Source: an uncultured Dorea sp.
Lineage (GTDB): Bacteria; Bacillota; Clostridia; Lachnospirales; Lachnospiraceae
DNA length: 58,762 bases
Assembly (NCBI GenBank): GCA_910584575.1
Contig: CAJUBG010000023.1
Location: 1-58,762, forward strand
Direction of reading: 5' to 3'
This document shows, one piece after another, positions 17,426 through 26,772 of this stretch. The notes beneath the pieces are model-generated. The model saw only the letters and a list, made by a program, of their open reading frames with translations. It was not told the DNA's origin and did not search any database. Both the position numbers and the translations under genes were made by a program. How positions within the stretch are numbered: position 1 is the first letter of the stretch; each line of letters starts with the position of its first letter.

Positions 17426-17686
17426 ATGTTAGATGAAAAGACAATGGTAAGCGACGCCCTCACAGGTGTCAACGGAGAACTGACTCGTTTTGGCGAGATG
17501 ATCCCGCAGACAGAGAACAAAGAACTGAAGCAGTGCTTAAAGCAGATGAGAAATGAATGTGAAATGTCCCAGGAGAAGCTTTACCAGGTTGCACGAGAAA
17601 AAAGCTATTATGTTCCGGCAGCTAAGGCTTCACAGCAGGAGATTGAGCATGTGAAATCCGTATTAAGCGGAGGCTCAATGAAATAA
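17426..17686 (+). CDS. Spore coat protein, Coat F (CotF) family
   Basis: 86 residues, nearly all one Coat F domain: LDEKTMVSDALTGVNGELTR, then QTENKELKQCLKQMRNECE and AREKSYYVPAAKAS. This is the short clostridial form. Such proteins are made in the mother cell and deposited in the spore coat, so expression from a late sigma factor is expected, although I could not point to a sigma-K promoter. GGAGGAAACCAGAC precedes the start. A strong terminator follows. Confidence 0.9.
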   Translation: MLDEKTMVSDALTGVNGELTRFGEMIPQTENKELKQCLKQMRNECEMSQEKLYQVAREKSYYVPAAKASQQEIEHVKSVLSGGSMK

Positions 17687-17698
17687 CTGAACCATTTT

Positions 17699-17757
17699 AA
17701 AATTATAAGGCATGGCATTTCCAAAATACCGGAATCTGCCATACCTTATAATTTTTT
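17699..17757. terminator. Bidirectional terminator after the coat genes and the ABC operon
   Basis: AAAATTATAAGGCATGGCA at 17699 pairs with TGCCATACCTTATAATTTTTT ending at 17757, with one mismatch. T-runs are present on both strands, so it serves the converging coat-gene and ABC-exporter transcripts. Confidence 0.82.
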
Positions 17758-17777
17758 ACATAGCATACTATGAATTT

Positions 17778-19616
17778 TTATGCACTTCTCTCAAACTGAG
17801 AGTTATAAAGCTCTGCATAGAAGCCGTTCTGGGCCAGCAACTCCTCATGGTTTCCCTGCTCGATAATATCCCCGTCCTTCATCACCAGAATCAAATCCGC
17901 ATCCCGAATCGTAGACAGCCTGTGGGCAATGATAAAGCTGGTTCTTCCCCTCATAAGGTTATCCATAGCCTTCTGAATCCTGACCTCGGTACGGGTATCC
18001 ACAGAGCTGGTAGCTTCATCCAGAATCAGAATCTTCGGGTCTGCCAGAATTGCACGGGCAATCGTCAACAACTGCTTCTGCCCCTGGGAAACATTGTTCG
18101 CCTCCTCATTCAACTCCATACCGTAGCCTCCCGGAAGGGTCTGCACAAACCGGTGTACATAGGCCGCCTTAGCCGCCTCCACCACCTCGTCATGGGTCGC
18201 GTCCAGTTTCCCATAACGGATATTGTCCTCAATACTGCCCTTGAACAGCCAGGTATCCTGAAGCACCATGCCGAACATCTCCCGAAGCTCACTCCGGTTG
18301 AAATTCCGGATATCATGGCCGTCTACCTTAATGGAGCCACTGTTCACGTCATAAAAGCGCATAACCAGTTTTACCATAGTCGTCTTTCCCGCACCGGTTG
18401 GCCCCACGATGGCAATCTTCTGCCCTGGCTCTACCTTTGCGCTAAAATCATGAATAATGGTATGCTCTTTATTGTACCCGAAACGCACATGGTCAAACTC
18501 GACGCGCCCCTTAAGACCCTTGATTGAAACAGCGTCCGGCACAGTCTGGTCCTCCTCGTCCTCCTCCAGAAATTCAAACACCCTCTCAGAAGCCGCCGCC
18601 GTGGACTGAAGCATATTCGCCACCTGGGCTACCTGCTGGATAGGCTGCGTGAAATTCCGCACATACTGGATAAAAGACTGGATATCGCCCACCTCGATTA
18701 CCTCCTTAATCGCAAGCCAGCCGCCAAGGATTACCACCGCCACATAGCCCAGATTTCCTACAAACTGCATGATAGGCATCATCATTCCTGACAAGAACTG
18801 AGATTTCCATGCAGACTCATACAGGATATCGTTATCTTGGTCGAACTTGGCAATCACATCCGTCTCTTTGTTAAATGCTTTCACAATGTTGTGTCCGCCG
18901 TAGACCTCCTCCACCTGGCCGTTTACGTGTCCCAGATATTCCTGCTGGCTCTTGAAATATTTCTGAGAGTGCTTCACAATCACAGAAATCAGCCCCACGG
19001 AAACCGGAAGAATCAAAATCGCAATCAGCGTCATCAGCGGACTGATACTCAGCATCATGATAAGCACACCAATAATCGTCGTCACCGACGTAATCAACTG
19101 GGTGGCGCTCTGGTTCAAACTCTGGCTTAACGTATCCACATCATTGGTAATCCGCGACAGAATCTCCCCATGGGGCTGCCGGTCAAAATAATTCATAGGC
19201 AGCCGGTTAATCTTCTCTGAAATCTCCTTGCGCATCCGGTATGTCAATTTCTGGGAAACCCCTGTCATAATATATCCCTGGATAAATGAAAACAGCGCGC
19301 TTAACGCATACAAGCCCATGAGAAGAAGCAAGATTCTTCCAATCTTATCAAAATCAATCCCTTCTCCGCCTGAAATCTTTCCCACCAGGCCGTTAAAAAT
19401 CTCCGTCGTAGCCTTTCCAAGAATCTTCGGTCCCAGAATATTGAAAACCGTACTTCCAACTGCAAAGATTCCTACGAATAAAAAGGGAACCTTATACATT
19501 CCAAGATACGCCATTAATTTTTTCATGGTGCCCTTAAAATCCTTAGCCTTCTCGCCTGGCATACCATGTCCCCCATGGCCCATGCCCGGACCTCTATGCC
19601 CTCCTTGTCTCGCCAT
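17778..19616 (-). CDS. ABC exporter half-transporter (MdlB-like), catalytic-Glu subunit
   Basis: 612 residues: a Gly/His-rich N-terminal tail (RQGGHRGPGMGHGGHGMPG), six membrane helices (about 35-330) and an ATPase domain (about 370-610). Walker A is GPTGAGKTTMVKL. The signature is degenerate (VSQGQKQ instead of LSGGQ), but Walker B ends in the normal Asp-Glu (ILILDEATSSVD) and the H-loop is IIAHRLSTI. Its partner gene, 1 base upstream, has the complementary defects, so the two should form a TM287/288- or BmrCD-type heterodimer with one working ATP site. A MarR-type regulator heads the operon. The substrate is unknown; drug or lipid export is the usual role. Confidence 0.92.
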   Translation of the reverse strand: MARQGGHRGPGMGHGGHGMPGEKAKDFKGTMKKLMAYLGMYKVPFLFVGIFAVGSTVFNILGPKILGKATTEIFNGLVGKISGGEGIDFDKIGRILLLLMGLYALSALFSFIQGYIMTGVSQKLTYRMRKEISEKINRLPMNYFDRQPHGEILSRITNDVDTLSQSLNQSATQLITSVTTIIGVLIMMLSISPLMTLIAILILPVSVGLISVIVKHSQKYFKSQQEYLGHVNGQVEEVYGGHNIVKAFNKETDVIAKFDQDNDILYESAWKSQFLSGMMMPIMQFVGNLGYVAVVILGGWLAIKEVIEVGDIQSFIQYVRNFTQPIQQVAQVANMLQSTAAASERVFEFLEEDEEDQTVPDAVSIKGLKGRVEFDHVRFGYNKEHTIIHDFSAKVEPGQKIAIVGPTGAGKTTMVKLVMRFYDVNSGSIKVDGHDIRNFNRSELREMFGMVLQDTWLFKGSIEDNIRYGKLDATHDEVVEAAKAAYVHRFVQTLPGGYGMELNEEANNVSQGQKQLLTIARAILADPKILILDEATSSVDTRTEVRIQKAMDNLMRGRTSFIIAHRLSTIRDADLILVMKDGDIIEQGNHEELLAQNGFYAELYNSQFERSA

Positions 19617-19617
19617 A

Positions 19618-21849
19618 TCAGCCCACCTCCTTCATGTCATTTTGGAGCTCCTTCTCGGATAACTGTGACGACGCAATCTGGTAATATTCCTCACAGTTTT
19701 TCAAAAGCTCTCTGTGAGTACCCTTGCCAACAATCTTCCCATCGTCCAGCACGAGAATCTGCTCTGCATGGAGTATGGTACTAATCCGCTGTGCAACAAT
19801 CAATACCGTACTCTTTGCCGTCTTTTCCTTCAGCGCATTCCGAAGCTTCACGTCCGTCTTATAGTCAAGGGCCGAAAAACTGTCGTCGAAAATATACACG
19901 TCCGGATGCTTTGCAATGGCCCTTGCAATGGAAAGCCTCTGCTTCTGTCCGCCCGACACATTAGAGCCGCCCTGGGCGATTGGACTTTCATATTTCTTCT
20001 GTTTCTCCTCGATAAAATCTGACGCCTGAGCGATTTGTGCCGCCTCACGCATCTCGTCCTCGCTTCCGTCCGGATTCCCGTACAGAATATTGGAGGCGAT
20101 ATCACCTGAGAACAGGACGCCCTTCTGAGGCACATAGCCAAGCCTGCCCCGAAGCTCGTTCTGGGAAATGTCCCGTATATCCACACCGTCAATGGTAATC
20201 CTCCCCTCGGTGACATCATAAAACCGCGGAAGCAGATTGACCAGAGTAGATTTGCCGCTTCCCGTACTTCCAATCAATGCCGTCGTCTTTCCTGGCTCTG
20301 CTGTAAATGAAATATCATGGAGTACATCCTCCTCGGCGCCTGGATAACGGAAGGAAACATGGTCAAACCTTACCTCCCCGTTTCCATTTTCCCCGAAATG
20401 AACCGGATTTTCCGGATCATGTATCAGTGTGCTGCTGGTCAGAATCTCATCCACACGGTCTGCGGAAACCGCTGCTCTTGGCAGCATGACGGATATCATA
20501 CAAATCATAAGGAACGACATGATAATCTGCATGGTATACTGGATAAATGCCATCATATCGCCTACCTGCATACTCCCGTCATTGATGCTGTGTCCCCCGA
20601 CCCAGACGATCAGTACGGCAATTCCATTCATAATCAGCATCATAAAGGGCATCATGAAGGTCATGGCGCGGTTTACAAACAGATTGGTCTTGGTCAGATC
20701 CTTATTCGCACCGTCAAAACGCTTCTCCTCGTATTTCTCCGTACTAAAGGCACGGATGACCTGAAGCCCTGTCAGAATCTCTCGGCTGACCAGATTCAGG
20801 CGGTCCACCATGCTCTGTACCACCTTAAACTTAGGCATTACCACAGTAAACAGAACGACGACTACCATGACGATCATCGCAACCGCAAGCGCGATAATCC
20901 ATGACATGTCTACATTGGTACGGAACACCTTAAAGATTCCTCCCGCCGCCATAATCGGCGCATACAGCACCATACGGAGAATCATGACCGTCAAAAGCTG
21001 AATCTGCTGGATATCGTTGGTACTTCTGGTAATCAAAGACGCGGTGGAGAATTTATCAAACTCACCGTTGGAGAATCCCACCACCTTGCGGAATACCTCC
21101 TTTCTAAGTCCCCGTCCTACCTTCGCGCCCACACGGGACGCCATCAGGCCGACTATGATACTGGCAATCATTCCCAAAGCCGCCAATGCCAGCATTTTTC
21201 CTCCTGTCCGGAGGATATAACGTGTTTCAAGCCGGTCTGTGTCAATACCTATCTTCTCGTAAACATTCTGGATATAGACTGCGGCAGACTGCTCTACCAT
21301 TGTTTCCGGCATAGAGGAAAACTTCTCCTCAATCCCGGCAACCACCGAATCCCTCTGAGAAGCCTCCATCATTCCAAATATCTCATAGATGGTCATCTGG
21401 CCGGCATCCGGCATCATAGACTCCATCTGGGCTTTCATCTGCTTCTCCAGCTCTAATGTAGCTTCGCTTCCCGAATCAAAACCGGCACAAAGAAGCATAG
21501 GCTTGCCAAGAAGCTCTGACAACTCCTCCATTCTGTCCTCATCTTCCCTCACATCCCCGGACAACTCCATTTCACTTAAGCCGCTTTCTTCGGAGGAACT
21601 TACCTCATACGCCTCCCTCACAGCCTCCTGCTCATCCGAAGGCACAAACAACAGCAGATGTTCAAAATCCTCCCCGCCGATTACATAGGGAACCTTCTCA
21701 TCAATTCCTTTCTGCTGTATCCCCACATTGACAATATCCGATGTATACGTCGGCAGCGACAAATCACAGTACGCCTGCACAATCAACACACAGAAGATTG
21801 CCAAAACCGAACCGGCATATGGTTTTAAAAATTTAAATAATTTTCGCAT
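19618..21849 (-). CDS. ABC exporter half-transporter with large extracellular insertion
   Basis: 743 residues, about 140 longer than usual. The extra sequence lies between the first two membrane helices (about residues 40-200), is acidic and helical, and must face outside. The ATPase domain has Walker A GSTGSGKSTLVNL, a proper signature NVSGGQKQRLSIARAI, but Walker B YIFDDSFSALD with Asp in place of the catalytic Glu. It therefore provides the good signature for the canonical site and the bad base for the degenerate one, matching the defects of the downstream subunit. It is second in the marR-ABC-ABC operon. Confidence 0.92.
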   Translation of the reverse strand: MRKLFKFLKPYAGSVLAIFCVLIVQAYCDLSLPTYTSDIVNVGIQQKGIDEKVPYVIGGEDFEHLLLFVPSDEQEAVREAYEVSSSEESGLSEMELSGDVREDEDRMEELSELLGKPMLLCAGFDSGSEATLELEKQMKAQMESMMPDAGQMTIYEIFGMMEASQRDSVVAGIEEKFSSMPETMVEQSAAVYIQNVYEKIGIDTDRLETRYILRTGGKMLALAALGMIASIIVGLMASRVGAKVGRGLRKEVFRKVVGFSNGEFDKFSTASLITRSTNDIQQIQLLTVMILRMVLYAPIMAAGGIFKVFRTNVDMSWIIALAVAMIVMVVVVLFTVVMPKFKVVQSMVDRLNLVSREILTGLQVIRAFSTEKYEEKRFDGANKDLTKTNLFVNRAMTFMMPFMMLIMNGIAVLIVWVGGHSINDGSMQVGDMMAFIQYTMQIIMSFLMICMISVMLPRAAVSADRVDEILTSSTLIHDPENPVHFGENGNGEVRFDHVSFRYPGAEEDVLHDISFTAEPGKTTALIGSTGSGKSTLVNLLPRFYDVTEGRITIDGVDIRDISQNELRGRLGYVPQKGVLFSGDIASNILYGNPDGSEDEMREAAQIAQASDFIEEKQKKYESPIAQGGSNVSGGQKQRLSIARAIAKHPDVYIFDDSFSALDYKTDVKLRNALKEKTAKSTVLIVAQRISTILHAEQILVLDDGKIVGKGTHRELLKNCEEYYQIASSQLSEKELQNDMKEVG

Positions 21850-21882
21850 ATCTCACCTTTCCTTTCCCAAATATACCCAGAG

Positions 21883-22383
21883 TCAGAAGTCATGTCTCAT
21901 GGGCGGTGCTGTTTTCTCAATGATGGCCTTAAAATCCATTCCCTTAAAATCCTTGGAGCCCAGCATGTTTTCCCGCATTGCAAGAAGCAGCCGCCAAAAC
22001 AAAAGCCTCTCCTCCACAGAAAATCCACGATACAAAATCTCCTCCATATCCTCCATGATGGATTTTAATCTCTCGATACACTCCTCACCCGCGCTAGACA
22101 GGCGGATGCGCAGAATCCTCTGATCCCTCTCATCCGTCTCCTTCTTAATAAACCCCCGTTCTTCTAATTTCCTCAGCGTCACAGTCATAGAAGGCGGCGT
22201 AATCCCAATCTTCTGCGCAAGCTCTCTCTGAGAAAGATGCCCCTGGCTGTTTAAGATAAACAGAATCCCTGCCTGGCTTGGGTTCAACTCCATATCCTCC
22301 ATACGCTTGAATGCCTGGTACCTGCTTAAATGCATTAACTGGTGCATTACAATAAATACAGATGCATCCTCTATATTCTTCAT
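21883..22383 (-). CDS. MarR-family transcriptional regulator
   Basis: 166 residues from ATG 22383, preceded by AAAGGAGGGAAAAC; a start 24 bases upstream is less likely. The winged helix is seen in LNSQGHLSQRELAQKIGITPPSMTVTLRKLEERGFI and the wing RDQRILRIRLSSAGEE. It is the first gene of the operon with the two ABC half-exporters, 33 bases from the next gene. This is a common layout in which MarR represses an efflux pump until a ligand releases it. Confidence 0.93.
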   Translation of the reverse strand: MKNIEDASVFIVMHQLMHLSRYQAFKRMEDMELNPSQAGILFILNSQGHLSQRELAQKIGITPPSMTVTLRKLEERGFIKKETDERDQRILRIRLSSAGEECIERLKSIMEDMEEILYRGFSVEERLLFWRLLLAMRENMLGSKDFKGMDFKAIIEKTAPPMRHDF

Positions 22384-22419
22384 GTTTTCCCTCCTTTCAT
22401 GCTTCAACCCAAATATTTA

Positions 22420-22465
22420 TTAGTTTTCTAACATTTAGATTAGTCATTTTTGCCAGATATGTCAA
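22420..22465 (-). promoter_or_regulatory. marR-ABC promoter with MarR-like operator
   Basis: On the minus strand, TTGACA (22460-22465), 17 bases, TAATCT (22437-22442). Just downstream of the -10 box is TTAGTTTTCTAA (22420-22431), an inverted repeat, and CTAACATTTAGATTAG overlaps the -10 box itself. These TTAG/CTAA dyads are good candidates for MarR autoregulation. Confidence 0.7.
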
Positions 22466-22594
22466 CATATTTATGATTTTTTAACATTTATTATGGGAAA
22501 ATTTAGAAAAAATTAATTAGATAAATAAATTAATTAAAGTCTCTGGGACACAGCATAGTACAAAAAAGCCGCGCCCCATGGTCACACAAGAATA

Positions 22595-23041
22595 CTACAA
22601 CCTATCCGAGTCAAGAATAATCGTAAACGGTCCGTCATTAACCAGGCTGACCTTCATATCCGCGCCAAACTGTCCGCGCTCTACCACCGAAACCTGCTCT
22701 TTGCATTTTGCAATAATGTACTCATACATTTCCTCTGCCATACCAGGCTCTCCCGCCTCTATGAAGCTAGGGCGGTTTCCCTTCTTACAGTTGGCATACA
22801 GGGTAAACTGTGAAATAAGCAAAAGCCCGCCGCCCACCGCGTCAAGGGATAGATTCGTTTTGCCCTGCTCATCCTCAAAAATCCGAAGCCCTGTCATCTT
22901 CTTCACCATCTTATCCGCAATCTCCTTCGTATCGGTATCACACACGCCGATTAAGACCATGAAGCCCTTTCCAATCTTGCCGAGCACCTTCCCGTCTACC
23001 TTCACTTCACTCTCTGACACTCTCTGAATCACAAATCTCAT
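22595..23041 (-). CDS. dtd: D-aminoacyl-tRNA deacylase
   Basis: Hydrolyses D-amino acids wrongly attached to tRNAs. 148 residues from ATG 23041 (AGGAGGATAAGCATT upstream), beginning MRFVIQRVSESEVKVDG. Signatures are the catalytic-Thr motif LLISQFTLYAN, the nearby CKKGNRPSF and the C-terminal NDGPFTIIL with the cross-subunit Gly-Pro. It is downstream of a likely 6S RNA unit and 70 bases past that RNA's terminator. Confidence 0.96.
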   Translation of the reverse strand: MRFVIQRVSESEVKVDGKVLGKIGKGFMVLIGVCDTDTKEIADKMVKKMTGLRIFEDEQGKTNLSLDAVGGGLLLISQFTLYANCKKGNRPSFIEAGEPGMAEEMYEYIIAKCKEQVSVVERGQFGADMKVSLVNDGPFTIILDSDRL

Positions 23042-23071
23042 AATGCTTATCCTCCTGTATCTTATGACATT

Positions 23072-23100
23072 AAAAAAGACAGCCATAAAGACTGCCTTTT
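23072..23100 (-). terminator. Terminator of the 6S-like RNA
   Basis: On the minus strand, AAAAGGCAG - loop - CTGTCTTTTTT forms a 9-bp stem (one G-U pair) with a T-tail. It separates the RNA from dtd, although some read-through into dtd is possible. Confidence 0.75.
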
Positions 23101-23293
23101 GTCATTTGTAGCCCCCCAAAATGCCGGTTCCTGTATTTTGACTCCTAGCCTGATGCTAGGTGGGTGTCCGCATCCGCTTTTCTGCCTTCCACTGCATAAC
23201 TTGGAGGCCTGGCATATTACGGAGATGTAGGAGTCCCGTTTAAAGTTTTGTAGGTTCAAAATTACAAGAGTATCGAGCACCCCAGGTTTCCTA
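23072..23293 (-). ncRNA. Probable 6S RNA (ssrS-like)
   Basis: A non-coding unit with its own promoter and terminator. Inside, complementary segments fold into a long irregular hairpin: GACTCCTA with TAGGAGTC, TAATTTTGA with TCAAAATA, a local hairpin CCTAGC-ATCAG-GCTAGG, and GCCTCCA with TGGAAGGC. The length (about 220 bases), the elongated fold and my recollection of similar clostridial sequences fit 6S RNA, which binds sigma-A RNA polymerase in stationary phase. The hallmarks of SRP RNA, RNase P RNA and tmRNA are missing. The ends are estimated from the promoter and terminator. Confidence 0.6.
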
Positions 23294-23299
23294 AGGACT

Positions 23300-23328
23300 A
23301 TTATACTCTATTATCCCACGTTTTTCAA
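23300..23328 (-). promoter_or_regulatory. Promoter of the 6S-like RNA
   Basis: On the minus strand, TTGAAA (23323-23328), 17 bases, TATAAT (23300-23305). A near-consensus sigma-A promoter with no open reading frame behind it, as expected for an abundant small RNA. Confidence 0.8.
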
Positions 23329-23348
23329 CAATTATTACAACTAATTTC

Positions 23349-25202
23349 TTATTCTCCTACCATATTTAGTAAACGATCTGTGATATCCGCCATATCTACT
23401 GATATCCGCTTACTGCTCTCAGAAATCTGTGCATTGGCATCCATAACATTCCTGATTTTATCCATCTCTGTCGCCGTGCGTTCTACGTCCGCCGCATTTT
23501 TGCGGACCATACCAGCTATCCGATTAACTTCTGCATTGGCATGCTTGATTTCCTTCACAACATTTTCAAAAATACCGGCCGTATCCTGAGCCATGGCCAG
23601 ACCGTCGCCGACTGCCTGAATAGAGCTGGCAATCAATTCACTGGTTTCCTTCGCCGCCTGAGAACTTCTCGCCGCCAGACTTCCTACCTCGTTCGCCACA
23701 ACCGCAAAGCCCTTGCCCATCTCGCCGGCTCTTGCCGCCTCCACAGAAGCATTGAGCGCAAGCAAATTCGTCTGGCTGGCAATCGAATCAATTTTTACAA
23801 CAATCTTTCCGATTTCTTTGGACATTTCGCTAATGTTGCTGATAGCCTCCTCCAATACATCCATATGTTTTTGCGTATCCAGGATGGTATTTACCGCGTC
23901 CTCCGTCGCCTTGGCAACCTCCACAGACGCATCCGCGCTGCTGTAAAGCTCTGTCACCAGCGACCCCATAACCCGATTCAAGTCGTCAACAGACTGCTTC
24001 TGCTGCTCCGTACCATGGAATATCTCATCTGCGCTGGATAAGGTCTTTTGGGATACATTGCCTAACTCGCCGCATACTCCCTTAATATTTTCCATATCCG
24101 ATTTCTGCTGCCCCAATAACCGTTCGTTATCGTTCATGCTTGACCGTATGCTATGTACCATTTTATTGATGTCTTCGGATAGACGGGTAAACTCCGGATT
24201 ACTGTCCTCCCTGACAGTAACCCCAAAATCACCGCCTGCTATCCTTTTCATTGATTCGGCAAGATTGTTGATTCCTCTGACAATCTGGTAATCCACAGTC
24301 CTGTTGATTACCAGCACCAGCACCATAAAAATTACAAACATACTGATCGACACAACCACGGTCTGGTTCAACCTGTTTTGATAATACTCTCTGGCCGGAA
24401 GAAAAGCGCCGATGATTTCTTCACCATATTTTTCTGCCAGATAATAGCCCTTTGTACCGTCAGCTTTCACCTTTCCCTGTCCTTCGGCGGCCTCAAGCCC
24501 CGCCTCGGCGGCGTCTTTTCCAATCAATTCCTGGTTTGGATGCGCCAAAAGCATACCGCTGTCTGCATCTATGGCATATACATAACCGTTCTTTCCATAT
24601 TCTATGTCACTGAGAACCACATCTATTTTCGTATTCGCAAGAGTGTCCTCAAGAATCTCAGGCCGGATTCCCACCTGCACCAGACCTGGGGCATCTTTTC
24701 TGGCCACGCCGATATACTGAACTACGACGCCCTCCTTTACATTCTCCTGGGGCTCCTGCACAATTTCAAGAGACGGATTCCCCACAATCGCCATAAATGC
24801 CGCTGACTGCTCTCCGCTGTTCATATCAAAGCCGACATACTCGTCAATAGAGCTATGTGTGATGATTCCCGCCTCGTTAATGACATGCAGCTCATTTACC
24901 ATGAACTCGTCACAGATCTCCTTAAGCCTGCTGCTGTCGGAGAGAACGGAAGGGTCTGTGGCAAGAAGGTCTGCAAACGCGCGGGTTTTCACAAGATTAT
25001 TTTCCCCAAGACTTTTGACTAGTTTTTCAATCTCCTCATCATTGCTCTGCAGCCTTTCCTTGACCATGTCCAATCTTTCTTTTGCGGATTCTGTATTGGT
25101 ACTTTTTGCCACAAAGGTCTGCAGAACAAAAATAGCGCCAATCGTTACCAGCAATGCTATAATCATATAACTCAGCAATTTTTTGGTAAACATTTTCTTC
25201 AT
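23349..25202 (-). CDS. Methyl-accepting chemotaxis protein
   Basis: 617 residues: membrane helix at about 12-30, a large extracytoplasmic dCache-type ligand domain (about 35-280; includes ADSGMLLAHPNQELIGKDA), second helix at about 285-307, HAMP, then a long cytoplasmic coiled coil. The receptor tip is visible as ASQTNLLALNASVEAARAGE, followed by GFAVVANEVGSLAARSS. AAAAGGGGAAAG precedes the start. It begins 50 bases after thrC with no terminator between, so it may also be read from the leuC promoter. The ligand is unknown; an amino acid is possible given the domain type and context. Confidence 0.94.
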   Translation of the reverse strand: MKKMFTKKLLSYMIIALLVTIGAIFVLQTFVAKSTNTESAKERLDMVKERLQSNDEEIEKLVKSLGENNLVKTRAFADLLATDPSVLSDSSRLKEICDEFMVNELHVINEAGIITHSSIDEYVGFDMNSGEQSAAFMAIVGNPSLEIVQEPQENVKEGVVVQYIGVARKDAPGLVQVGIRPEILEDTLANTKIDVVLSDIEYGKNGYVYAIDADSGMLLAHPNQELIGKDAAEAGLEAAEGQGKVKADGTKGYYLAEKYGEEIIGAFLPAREYYQNRLNQTVVVSISMFVIFMVLVLVINRTVDYQIVRGINNLAESMKRIAGGDFGVTVREDSNPEFTRLSEDINKMVHSIRSSMNDNERLLGQQKSDMENIKGVCGELGNVSQKTLSSADEIFHGTEQQKQSVDDLNRVMGSLVTELYSSADASVEVAKATEDAVNTILDTQKHMDVLEEAISNISEMSKEIGKIVVKIDSIASQTNLLALNASVEAARAGEMGKGFAVVANEVGSLAARSSQAAKETSELIASSIQAVGDGLAMAQDTAGIFENVVKEIKHANAEVNRIAGMVRKNAADVERTATEMDKIRNVMDANAQISESSKRISVDMADITDRLLNMVGE

Positions 25203-25252
25203 AATCGTACTTTCCCCTTTTATCCTATATCCTGTCTATCTCTTATACCCTC

Positions 25253-26740
25253 TCACACACACAATAATGTTTTTACCGTCTCCTTCATCTTATCTGAATC
25301 ACATTCCAGGGTATGCACTATCTTCGCATCCAAAATATCTTTAATTGCCTGAGGCATGTCAACGCCTGACACAGACTCTAATTCGTTAAGCAGCTCAAAA
25401 TCCTTTACATTCTCATATTTACCGTCAATCGCCGTCATAACGCTCTTGGCAAATTTATAGGGACTTGCCGTGGACGCCACTACACATTTTGCCAAATCTT
25501 TGCTCTTACTTTGATACTGCTCACAGACATACGCCGCAACAGCCGTATGGGTATCCAACACATACCCTGTCTTCTCATAGACACGCCTGATGCATCCCGC
25601 TGTGTCCTCCTCTGTGGCAAAGCCCGCCTCAAAATCCTTAAGCTTCTCCGCCATCTCCTCTGTAATGGAATAGCTTCCGTTCCCTTTAAGCCCGTCCATC
25701 AACTCCTTGGTTTTTCCAGAGTCCTCCCCTGTAATCAGATAAATCAGCCGTTCAAGATTACTGGAAACAAGAATATCCATGGAAGGGGAGGACGTAAGCA
25801 CAAACTCACGGTTCCTGTCATACGTGCCTGTTCCAAAGAAATCAAACAGCACCTTATTCTCATTGGAGGCACAAATCAGCTTCCCAATGGGAACCCCCAT
25901 CTGCTTCGCATAATAGGCGGCAAGGATATTTCCAAAATTGCCGGTGGGAACCGCCACGTTAATTTTTTCTCCATCCTGAATCTCCCCATTGGACAGAAGC
26001 TTCGCATAAGCATAAACATAATAGACCACCTGCGGAACCAGACGCCCGATGTTGATAGAATTGGCAGAAGAAAACTGATAACCCTTTTCCTCCAACTCCT
26101 TCGCAAGCTCTTTATCTTCAAAGATTGCCTTCACCCCACTCTGGGCGTCGTCAAAATTCCCGTGGATTGCAACCACCTTCACGTTGCCGCCCTTCTGGGT
26201 CGTCATCTGAAGCTCTTGCACTTTACTGACGCCGTTCTTAGGATAAAATACAATAATTCGGGTTCCCTCCACATCCGCAAATCCCGCCAGCGCGGCCTTT
26301 CCGGTATCCCCAGAGGTTGCCGTCAGAATCACAATCTCATTTTCTACATGGTTCTTCTTAGCAGCGGTGGTCATAAGGTGGGGCAGAATCGACAGCGCCA
26401 TATCCTTAAACGCAATCGTAGCCCCATGGAACAATTCCAGGAAATAGGTGTCCCCCACCTTCGCAAGCGGCGCAATCTCCTCTGTATCGAATTTCCCGTC
26501 ATATGCCCTGGCTATACAGCCCTTCAGCTCCTCCTCCGTAAAATCCGTAAGAAACTGCTTCATCACCGCATACGCCGTCTCCTGATACGTCATATCCTTT
26601 AACTCGTCCATTGAAACATCCAGAACCGGCAGCTTCTCCGGAACAAACAGCCCGCCGTCAAAAGACAAGCCCTTAAGGATTGCCTCCGATGCGCATATTC
26701 TCAGCCCAGAATCTCTCGTACTCTTATAACGTAAGTCCAT
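25253..26740 (-). CDS. thrC: Threonine synthase
   Basis: Converts O-phosphohomoserine to threonine with PLP. 495 residues, the long form found in many Gram-positive and Gram-negative bacteria. It begins MDLRYKSTRDSGLRI, the PLP-lysine motif is GATIAFKDMALSILPHL and the cofactor/phosphate loop is LTATSGDTGKAALAGF. AGGGAGAAGAAG precedes the ATG. It is 32 bases downstream of leuD on the same strand, so threonine and leucine synthesis genes share a transcript. Confidence 0.96.
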   Translation of the reverse strand: MDLRYKSTRDSGLRICASEAILKGLSFDGGLFVPEKLPVLDVSMDELKDMTYQETAYAVMKQFLTDFTEEELKGCIARAYDGKFDTEEIAPLAKVGDTYFLELFHGATIAFKDMALSILPHLMTTAAKKNHVENEIVILTATSGDTGKAALAGFADVEGTRIIVFYPKNGVSKVQELQMTTQKGGNVKVVAIHGNFDDAQSGVKAIFEDKELAKELEEKGYQFSSANSINIGRLVPQVVYYVYAYAKLLSNGEIQDGEKINVAVPTGNFGNILAAYYAKQMGVPIGKLICASNENKVLFDFFGTGTYDRNREFVLTSSPSMDILVSSNLERLIYLITGEDSGKTKELMDGLKGNGSYSITEEMAEKLKDFEAGFATEEDTAGCIRRVYEKTGYVLDTHTAVAAYVCEQYQSKSKDLAKCVVASTASPYKFAKSVMTAIDGKYENVKDFELLNELESVSGVDMPQAIKDILDAKIVHTLECDSDKMKETVKTLLCV

Positions 26741-26772
26741 CTTCTTCTCCCTCCGACTATTATTCCCAGAAC

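Noticed and set aside
23100..23293. T-box riboswitch, SRP RNA or tmRNA as the identity of the RNA upstream of dtd
   Set aside because: No T-box sequence or antiterminator, no GGAA-tetraloop SRP core and no tRNA-like ends. The 6S fold explains the pairing best.
25511..26602. 363-codon plus-strand frame opposite thrC
   Set aside because: Antisense shadow of a highly conserved gene; no ribosome site and an odd His/Arg/Leu-rich translation.
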